Virus record (IMG/VR): IMGVR_UViG_3300031962_000001
Location: 1-64,000 of that record
Direction: 5' to 3' (one strand)
Source of the DNA: a virus
Length of the DNA: 64,000 bases
Shown here: piece after piece, positions 58,452 through 64,000 of the stretch
How the letters are laid out: each line of letters starts with the position of its first letter
How positions within the stretch are numbered: the first letter of the stretch is position 1
Program-made: the position numbers and the translations under genes
Notes under the pieces: model-generated
What the model was told of the DNA's origin: nothing
Seen by the model: the letters and a program-made list of their open reading frames with translations, nothing else
Databases searched by the model: none

Positions 58452-59306
58452 GTGGACCCACAATACGGCAAGATGAACATAATCCCCGGCATCACCGTCG
58501 TGGTGGATACTGTAACTGGCAGGTCTGCAAGAGTCGAGAAGATTCTGCCGAGCGGCGTCCAAGTAACTGTTAGGCAGCGAGGATACGAGCTAGAAAATTG
58601 GCAATGGAGTTGGCTTACAGTCCGTCAGCCGCGTCTAGTCAAACGCTATCCACGCCCGTTCCGATTCCCAAGGGAGGAAAAGACCGAATGCTGCCATTGT
58701 AAAATTGGTAAGATGGAGGCGCAACTTGAAAAAACGAAAGTCGAAGAAGGCTGGATCGAAACATGGATCGTCTGGTGTCTCAGATGCAAGCAACCAATCG
58801 GTACGGAAAGTTTTCCTAGACGTATCGAGAGAGCCTACGAGCTTGTACGCAAAGCTCGTAATGCAAAACCCAAACGCGAAGTTCATAAAGCAGTATCGCG
58901 ACGAGCAAGGAAAGTTTCACGTCATCACAAAAGTTCCGTCAAAGCACGGAGAAAGAGTACGAGTAAACTGGGTATTCGACCCACAAGGAGCAGCAATGCG
59001 CAAGCGAGCAATCGAAAGACAGTCAGGAAGGCCAAGCTCAAAACATCTAAGGTTCCCGCGAGAAGCCGTCAAAAGATTTCCACGGCTCGCCATCAGGAGG
59101 TTTCCAAGACTCGCCAAAAAGGGGTGAAACGTGTACGACATAGCGCGAGCCCTGAAAAAGTTCCGACAACTGATAAGGTGGACATCGTGGCGAGCGTCCC
59201 GCAACCCGATACTCCGGCAGACGTTCGAGGATCTGGAAGCGGAGGGGCTTCTAACGCTAGTGAAGTGTTGTCGGGAGTTCCCGGAGGGACAGACAAGGTT
59301 CACTAG
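58452..59306 (+). CDS. Zinc-ribbon protein with RFPR motifs and long overlapping C-terminal reading
   Basis: This is a 284-residue reading. Residues 1-65 look like a small beta barrel (GITVVVDTVTGRSARVEKIL, WQWSWLTVRQPR). RYPR and RFPR follow at 58644-58655 and 58662-58673. A zinc ribbon (CCHC and CLRC) comes next. From about residue 135 the sequence becomes Lys/Arg/Ser-rich and overlaps, in another frame, a small RFPR protein and the start of the sigma-like gene. No stop interrupts this frame, so the C-terminal part may be translated, but its composition may simply mirror the basic codons of the other frame. Confidence 0.5.
   Translation: MDPQYGKMNIIPGITVVVDTVTGRSARVEKILPSGVQVTVRQRGYELENWQWSWLTVRQPRLVKRYPRPFRFPREEKTECCHCKIGKMEAQLEKTKVEEGWIETWIVWCLRCKQPIGTESFPRRIERAYELVRKARNAKPKREVHKAVSRRARKVSRHHKSSVKARRKSTSKLGIRPTRSSNAQASNRKTVRKAKLKTSKVPARSRQKISTARHQEVSKTRQKGVKRVRHSASPEKVPTTDKVDIVASVPQPDTPADVRGSGSGGASNASEVLSGVPGGTDKVH
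58861..59127 (+). CDS. Nested small basic protein with three RFPR motifs
   Basis: This reading lies entirely within the preceding gene in the +1 frame. From the ATG at 58861 it has 88 residues (MQNPNAKFIKQYRDEQGKFH, RVRVNWVFDPQGAAMRKRA), then RFPR at 59050-59061, 59074-59085 and 59098-59109. A TTG at 58846, preceded by GAGAG, is an alternative start. Protein-like hydrophobic spacing and the RFPR motifs support it. It ends four bases before the sigma-like gene. Confidence 0.55.
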   Translation: MQNPNAKFIKQYRDEQGKFHVITKVPSKHGERVRVNWVFDPQGAAMRKRAIERQSGRPSSKHLRFPREAVKRFPRLAIRRFPRLAKKG

Positions 59307-59727
59307 ATATTTCAAACGCTCTTGGTACAATCACCTGAAAAGATTGTACCGAGATGGCTATGCTCTGAAACGACGCGGCATTGAAGTCGAGCTAGAAAAA
59401 GCCGAAAGCATAGCGCCTGCCGAGGACGATTTCCTAGAACGGATGCAATCTCGCTATGACGAGATACAACCATTCCTTTCACAAGACGCCAGACGGCTTC
59501 TGGAGAGCTTGCTGTCTACAGAGCCGGAACCTATGGCAATAGAATATGCGTGGCGAGAGTTCTGTCGCAAGAGCAAACTACGCTCGCTAGAAATTCCAGT
59601 AACAGGTGGAAAAAAGTTCCGTGTTCGTATTCGCCACGTCCGACGTGCGCTGGGCTTGACGACCAAACGGATGCGCGAAGTAGTCAAGGAAATAAAGTCT
59701 GTAAGCAGATCACACAGGAGGAAGTAG
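59131..59727 (+). CDS. Sigma70-region-2-like protein
   Basis: This 198-residue protein (GTG start) contains FEDLEAEGLLTLVKCCREFP followed by TRFTRYFKRSWYNHLKRLYR. This matches the DLxQEGxxGLxxAxxxFxxxxxxxFxxYxxxxIRxxIxRxxR block of sigma70 region 2. A C-terminal ALGLTTKRMREVVKEIKSVS segment could be a helix-turn-helix. Region 2 binds core polymerase and the -10 element, so this may be a phage sigma factor directing late genes. The usual extended region 4 is not obvious. Confidence 0.65.
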   Translation: MYDIARALKKFRQLIRWTSWRASRNPILRQTFEDLEAEGLLTLVKCCREFPEGQTRFTRYFKRSWYNHLKRLYRDGYALKRRGIEVELEKAESIAPAEDDFLERMQSRYDEIQPFLSQDARRLLESLLSTEPEPMAIEYAWREFCRKSKLRSLEIPVTGGKKFRVRIRHVRRALGLTTKRMREVVKEIKSVSRSHRRK

Positions 59728-61077
59728 ATGGCTAAGAAGAAAACAGGCAAGAAAAAGAGCAGAAAGGGCAAGAAGGGCAAGTCGCGTGACGAGGAAGAAG
59801 ATGAGGACGAAGAGGAGGTAGACGAGTCAGACGAGGAAGAGTCTGACGATGAGGAAGAGGACGACGAAGACGACAAGCCATCCAAAAAGAAGAAGCACAA
59901 AAAGTCCTCTGACGAAGATGAAGAGGACGAAGAAGAGTCTGAGGATGAGGAAGAGTCCAGCGACGATGAGGAAGAGGACTCTGACGACGATGAGGAAGAA
60001 GACGAGGACGAGGAACCTAAGAAAAAGAAGAAACACAAAAAGTCCTCTGACGAAGATGAAGATGAAGATGAAGAGGACGAAGAAGAGTCCGATGACGAGG
60101 AAGATGAAGACGAGGATGACGAGCCCAAGAAGAAAAAGAAAAAGGGCAAGAAATCCTCAGACGACGATGACGACGAGGAAGACGAAGACGAGTCCGAGGA
60201 CGAGGAAGATGAGGAAGAGTCCGAGGACGACGATGACGATGATGATGACGAACCTCCCAAGAAAAAGAAAAAGTCCAAGAAGTCAGAAGATGACGACGAG
60301 GACGAGGAAGAGGAGGAAGACGAGGACGAGGAAGAGTCTGACGATGATGATGATGAGGAAGAGGATGACGATGAGGAGGACTCCGCAAAGGGGTCCTCTT
60401 CCAAGCTCGTCCAGATCGATCCAAATAAGTATCAGCCCAAACAACCAAAAACCCCGATCCCTCCGGGCATAGAAGATTGCTTCGGCAAGTATTATGGGCC
60501 TCTGTCGGGAGAACCTGACGCCCCAGAGTGCAAGCGTTGCGTCGAAGCGAAGAACTGTGCGGCTGTAATGAAAGCCAACAGAGAAGACGAAGAAAAGGAA
60601 GGTAAAAAGAAGATGAAAAAGCACGGGAAGAAGCGGCACGCAAGAGAGGAAGAGGAAGAAGAGGTGAAGGTGTCCAAGAAAAAGAAGGGCAAGAAGCACC
60701 GTCGCGAGGAAGAAGAGGAAGAGGAAGAAAAGAAGTCCTCGAAGAAGGTGAAGGGCCTTGCTCCGGCTGTCAAGTCGATCTTGGACAAGTCCAAATACAA
60801 GAAGTACGATGGCGATCTGGTCAAGAGCGCGGAGAACAAGTACGTCGTCAAAATTCACGATGTGAAAGCTGTCCGTATCACACGGGCGAATCGCGAAGAT
60901 GGTGCTCAGTTCCGTCTGCTTTGCAAAAAGGAGCCGAAGAAATATGGACTGCGCTCTAGCGACTGGAAGAAGGCTGGCGCCGGTAAGTACGACTTCCAGG
61001 GAGAGCAGAAGGCTCTTCCGAAGAAGCTGCGTATTTTCTTCAAGAAGTTTGCGGCCGAGCACAAGGAAGCAGCGTAG
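59728..61077 (+). CDS. Charge-block polyampholyte with folded C-terminus (Nopp140-like layout)
   Basis: This is a 449-residue protein. Residues 1-230 alternate long Asp/Glu/Ser blocks (SDEDEEDEEESEDEE type) with short lysine blocks (KPSKKKKHKKSS, EPKKKKKHKKSS, EPPKKKKKSKKS) four to five times. A Cys-containing central segment follows (CFGKYYGPL, CKRCVEAKNC). More KKKK and EEEE blocks come next. A C-terminal folded domain (about 350-449, VKIHDVKAVRITRANREDGA) closes it. Such alternating blocks are typical of eukaryotic nucleolar proteins and of condensate-forming chains. It could buffer basic DNA-binding proteins or form a phage compartment. Function unknown. Confidence 0.6.
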   Translation: MAKKKTGKKKSRKGKKGKSRDEEEDEDEEEVDESDEEESDDEEEDDEDDKPSKKKKHKKSSDEDEEDEEESEDEEESSDDEEEDSDDDEEEDEDEEPKKKKKHKKSSDEDEDEDEEDEEESDDEEDEDEDDEPKKKKKKGKKSSDDDDDEEDEDESEDEEDEEESEDDDDDDDDEPPKKKKKSKKSEDDDEDEEEEEDEDEEESDDDDDEEEDDDEEDSAKGSSSKLVQIDPNKYQPKQPKTPIPPGIEDCFGKYYGPLSGEPDAPECKRCVEAKNCAAVMKANREDEEKEGKKKMKKHGKKRHAREEEEEEVKVSKKKKGKKHRREEEEEEEEKKSSKKVKGLAPAVKSILDKSKYKKYDGDLVKSAENKYVVKIHDVKAVRITRANREDGAQFRLLCKKEPKKYGLRSSDWKKAGAGKYDFQGEQKALPKKLRIFFKKFAAEHKEAA

Positions 61078-61100
61078 CAGTTCCACAACAACTCTAACTG

Positions 61101-61135
61101 GAGGGGCCTTTCACCGTGAGGCCCCTCTTTCTTTT
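61101..61135 (+). terminator. Rho-independent terminator
   Basis: GAGGGGCCT at 61101-61109 pairs with AGGCCCCTC at 61119-61127, followed by TTTCTTTT. It ends the replication and small-gene block after the polyampholyte gene. Confidence 0.85.
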
Positions 61136-61143
61136 GAGGCGAA

Positions 61144-62451
61144 ATGAAAAAGATAGCAGTGGTGATGTTCGACGCTGGGCACATAGGAGGAGTTCTGCCA
61201 TACAATCTGGATCTGACCTATGGTCTGAGAGAAGCTGGCTACGAAGCAGACCTGATATTCGCTGTTCCCAAGGAGCAGCCTGACAAGGCGCATGGAGCAA
61301 AGGCTGGTTTGGGGCTGCGCATACATATATCGAAGTCTGGAGGAAGGCTGTTCTCAGAAAATGCTATCCCGTATATCGGGAAGAAAAATTCTGGTGAGCT
61401 CAAGGAAAAGCTCCAAGAATACGACGGCGTAGTCCTGTCCAAGGTTCCCAGTTGGAAAAGAGGTCACAACGATGACCAGGATTGGTTGAAGGCTTTACAG
61501 CATGGCAAGCCTATGGTGTGTATCGTGCATGACACGCTATGGCTGCGTTCCTACCCGTGGATACTTTCGCTGCGGGACAAAATCACATACTATGTCGCTG
61601 TACATCCGGCGGCATTTTCAATGGCGAAGCTGATTCCTGGTAGAATTTGCTGTATCGTGAATCCATTTGACATTTCTAAGTCTCAGAAGACCTACGAAAA
61701 GGACTGGAACGCGCTGGCTTCTACAGCGTTCTTCAGACAGTGGAAACATAACGAGGATGGCATTAGGGCAGTCCCATACATGAAACCTGTCCATCTCTTT
61801 CAGACTGGAGCAGGTATAGAACTGAGCTATATGAGGGCCGAACTGAAAAGCAAAGATAAATACAGTGGTAGTTCCTACGCTAACTATCGCAAGAAGATAA
61901 TGCAGTATCGTTGGAAGAAAAGCGACTACTCTTACAGAGAGAAGTGGGATGGTAAGAGAATATTCGATGTCGCAAAGAAGACTGGGCGATTCCATTATAT
62001 GGGTGTCGTGCCTCCAGAGGAACTGTACAATCTCAAAGCTGGATGCGGTGGCTCTGTAGATTGGTCCTATCATTCGTGGGGAGAATATTTCAACAGAGTT
62101 ACAGTAGAGGCTATGATCTACCACTGTTTGCCATTTGCCAGACCGACAGGTATAGCAGGCAACGAAACGGGGGAAGGGCTGGTCTTTGGACCTGAAAATG
62201 TAGTCCTTATCAGAGAAGGCTTGTCTCCAAAGAAAACTGGCGAGTTGATCGTAAGCTCTATGCATGACAAGGCGCTTAGGAAGGAAATGATTACTAGGAA
62301 TCTGAAGAAGATCGAGATGTTTGACAGGAAAGTGGTGGCGGAACAGATTGTGAGAGCTTTGAAAGGGAAGGAAAAAGTTGGACTGCTGGAGACGATGACG
62401 GGAAAATCTAATAAAAAAGTCAGAAGCTATATGGAGGACTTCGGAGAATGA
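61144..62451 (+). CDS. Glycosyltransferase-like protein, paralogue A
   Basis: This 435-residue protein has a GT-B-like start (KIAVVMFDAGHIGGVLPYNL), a middle GKPMVCIVHDTLWLRSYPW segment and a C-terminal block with SWGEYFNRVTVEAMIYHCLP, which resembles the donor-site Glu motif (E-x7-E) of GT4-type transferases. The gene downstream has the same layout. It follows a terminator. It is likely part of another glycan pathway or adds to the 18-28 kb cassette. Confidence 0.65.
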   Translation: MKKIAVVMFDAGHIGGVLPYNLDLTYGLREAGYEADLIFAVPKEQPDKAHGAKAGLGLRIHISKSGGRLFSENAIPYIGKKNSGELKEKLQEYDGVVLSKVPSWKRGHNDDQDWLKALQHGKPMVCIVHDTLWLRSYPWILSLRDKITYYVAVHPAAFSMAKLIPGRICCIVNPFDISKSQKTYEKDWNALASTAFFRQWKHNEDGIRAVPYMKPVHLFQTGAGIELSYMRAELKSKDKYSGSSYANYRKKIMQYRWKKSDYSYREKWDGKRIFDVAKKTGRFHYMGVVPPEELYNLKAGCGGSVDWSYHSWGEYFNRVTVEAMIYHCLPFARPTGIAGNETGEGLVFGPENVVLIREGLSPKKTGELIVSSMHDKALRKEMITRNLKKIEMFDRKVVAEQIVRALKGKEKVGLLETMTGKSNKKVRSYMEDFGE

Positions 62452-63839
62452 AAAGAATCGCCGTCCTCCTGTTCGAAGTGTTCAACAACCTCGGCGGCAT
62501 CCTACCGTCTACATACCATACCTGCAAAGGTCTGGAAGAGGCAGGTTACGAACCGTTCATATTCCATGCGGAATGGAAAGACCGGAAATACGACCGGCCA
62601 GAAGGCAGCTATAAAAACGTGGGGTTTGGACTACGCACTAGCACGAGCAAGGGACTAGAGCGTATACGCATGTTTGCCAGCCCTAAGCATACTTTCCTGT
62701 ACCGTGGGCGATCGTGCGCCAGGGACCTCCGGGACGCCCTTAGCGAGTATGATGGCGTTATACTTAGCAGTTCCATACCGTCTATTGCGGCAAAGAAGAT
62801 GGGTGGCAACAACGACTGGAAAATAGTGCTTCAGCACGGCAAGCCGATGATAGGCATGGTGAGAGACTGTCACTGGAGCCGTCTGTCGCCACACATATTT
62901 CCATACAGACATCTGTTTCAGGCTTTCGTGGGAGTACACCCAGCCGCGTTCAACTCGCTGAAAAACATGCCATGGAAAATTGCCTGTCAGCCGAATCCGC
63001 ATGACACTTCCCTGTATGGTAGGGAATACGAAAAGAACTGGGAGGAAGTCTGCATCACGTCGTGGTTCAAACAGTGGAAGCATATCGACGATGCTCTCAG
63101 AGCAGTACCGTATATGAAGCCAATCCGTTTGCGGATAGCTGGTGGTGGCATCGAGCATTCCTATATGGAAGCTGCTAAGAAGAATCCAGATAGGCCGCGT
63201 GAGGATTTCAACTTGGAATCGACGTACCGTTCTTGGCAAAACAAAATGAGATTCTATTCGTGGAAGGAAAACGACAAGAGCGTCAGGGACAAGTGGATTG
63301 GTAAAAGTATCTGGGAAGTAGCGGAGCGCTCCGGAAATTTTACGTACGAAGGATTCCTGTTGCAAGGCAGACAGCTTGACGATCTTCAATCGGAATGTGG
63401 AGGCCTGTTTGATCCTTCCTACCATTACGACTGGGGAGAGCATTTCAATCGCACGATGATAGAGGCCATCCTGCATCATAGCATTCCGTTCATGAGGCCA
63501 TATGGCATCTCAGACAACGCGGAAGGCCAAGGCAAGATATTTGGACCTGACAATGCTGTCATGATTCCTGAGACGGCTTCTCCAAAAAGGATAGGCGAGA
63601 TAATCCGCTCGTCGATGAACGATAGAAAACTTAAGAGAGACCTGAAGGCGGCGAACGCTGAGAAGGTTCAAATGTTCAACAGGACGTATGTGGCTAGACA
63701 GTATATAAAATTATTGGAGGGAAAGGAGGCAGGTCTGTTCGGCATACAGGAGGGAAAGCTCGATGAGAAGACACTGTTCAGGCTGAATAAGCTAGGTCTC
63801 ATCAGGAGGTTCCCCAGAACATTCAGATTCCCGAGGTGA
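62448..63839 (+). CDS. Glycosyltransferase-like protein, paralogue B, with RFPR tail
   Basis: This 463-residue protein is a paralogue of the preceding gene (LLFEVFNNLGGILPSTYHTC; GKPMIGMVRDCHWSRLSPH; DWGEHFNRTMIEAILHHSIP). It differs by a C-terminal extension of about 25 residues ending LGLIRRFPRTFRFPR, with RFPR at 63807-63818 and 63825-63836. The upstream paralogue lacks this tail and ends in SYMEDFGE. The overlap with the upstream stop is four bases. The added motif suggests that the tail is a separable tag. Confidence 0.65.
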   Translation: MKRIAVLLFEVFNNLGGILPSTYHTCKGLEEAGYEPFIFHAEWKDRKYDRPEGSYKNVGFGLRTSTSKGLERIRMFASPKHTFLYRGRSCARDLRDALSEYDGVILSSSIPSIAAKKMGGNNDWKIVLQHGKPMIGMVRDCHWSRLSPHIFPYRHLFQAFVGVHPAAFNSLKNMPWKIACQPNPHDTSLYGREYEKNWEEVCITSWFKQWKHIDDALRAVPYMKPIRLRIAGGGIEHSYMEAAKKNPDRPREDFNLESTYRSWQNKMRFYSWKENDKSVRDKWIGKSIWEVAERSGNFTYEGFLLQGRQLDDLQSECGGLFDPSYHYDWGEHFNRTMIEAILHHSIPFMRPYGISDNAEGQGKIFGPDNAVMIPETASPKRIGEIIRSSMNDRKLKRDLKAANAEKVQMFNRTYVARQYIKLLEGKEAGLFGIQEGKLDEKTLFRLNKLGLIRRFPRTFRFPR

Positions 63840-63845
63840 AAACAG

Positions 63846-64000
63846 ATGTCTGAAAGAGATCGCGGCGCGTTCGTTGAAATGGAAGAACCCTGCGTCGATT
63901 GCAAGCAGATGTGGGGAATGTACGAAAGCGAAATCAGGTTCTTCGAGAATCTGATCAAGACAGAAGGCTACACAATGCCGAAACGCTGCCCGGCGTGCAG
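63846..64000 (+). CDS. Zinc-ribbon protein, cut by the window end
   Basis: The first 51 residues are visible. CVDC near residues 16-19 and CPAC near 48-51 frame a FFENLIKTEGYTMPKRC segment, as in the small zinc-ribbon family (PF13451-like) whose members have CxxC, a phenylalanine-rich spacer and PKRCxxC. A ribosome site is not strong (AAAACAG). The 3' end lies outside the window. Confidence 0.6.
   Translation, partial: MSERDRGAFVEMEEPCVDCKQMWGMYESEIRFFENLIKTEGYTMPKRCPAC

Noticed and set aside
59454-60404. Minus-strand 316-residue poly-serine ORF
   Set aside because: It is the mirror of GAN/GAR acidic codons in the polyampholyte gene (TCN/TCY on the opposite strand), not a gene.
1-64000. CRISPR array or insertion sequence
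   Set aside because: No regularly spaced direct repeats and no transposase-like protein were seen. The mobile genes present are homing-type nucleases.

Overview
The window is 64 kb of a tailed double-stranded DNA phage (or prophage). Every gene I can support is on the + strand. Genes are tightly packed, with many ATGA, TGATG and TAATG overlaps. It carries a recognisable head module, a tail module with a gpG/gpGT-type frameshift pair and a tape-measure protein, and a replication module. I see no sheath gene, so a long flexible (siphovirus-like) tail is the simplest reading. Terminase and portal genes are not recognised and probably lie outside. The host is unknown. The Ig-like (He_PIG) domain and the secreted beta-helix protein resemble proteins common in Acidobacteriota, which is only a weak hint. 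I see no tRNA genes and no CRISPR array.

Layout. 1-9.5 kb: a TPR-glycosyltransferase, an Ig-like protein, a secreted-type beta-helix protein, and beta-rich adhesin-like proteins including a 1369-residue repeat protein. 9.5-10.7 kb: a degenerate PPP-type phosphatase and a small protein. 10.7-18.1 kb: head morphogenesis, with two genes that appear to be split by +1 frameshifts at the same 12-mer, a GIY-YIG endonuclease, a protease-scaffold protein, a decoration-type protein and the major capsid protein. 18.1-27.7 kb: a cassette of five methyltransferases, five glycosyltransferases and one sugar epimerase inserted between capsid and connector genes. 27.7-43.9 kb: connectors, an M15 peptidase, tail tube, gpG/gpGT, tape measure, an endonuclease VII-type HNH protein, tail tip and fibre proteins, and a holin-like protein. 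44-50 kb: UvsW-like helicase, DnaB-like helicase, primase and a LAGLIDADG remnant. 50.0-51.1 kb: a gene-free, promoter-led, highly structured block, best read as a large noncoding RNA of about 0.95 kb. 51.1-61.1 kb: an FtsK-like motor, a run of small proteins (many zinc-binding), an HU-like protein, a sigma-like protein and a charge-block polyampholyte. 61.1-64 kb: two paralogous glycosyltransferases and a partial zinc-ribbon gene.

The most unusual signals are: the structured RNA block; two +1 frameshift candidates sharing CGGAGGTCNCTT, one of them closely matching the bacterial prfB recoding site; a short R[F/Y]PR peptide motif present 15 times in seven otherwise unrelated proteins; a recurrent RE-A motif in head proteins that looks like a maturation-protease site; a Nopp140-like acidic/basic block protein; a 24-residue membrane peptide gene; two families of repeated leader elements; and palindromes near 46.6-46.75 kb that could be an origin or operator region. 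No homology searches were run. Functions rest on motifs, gene order and recall of families.
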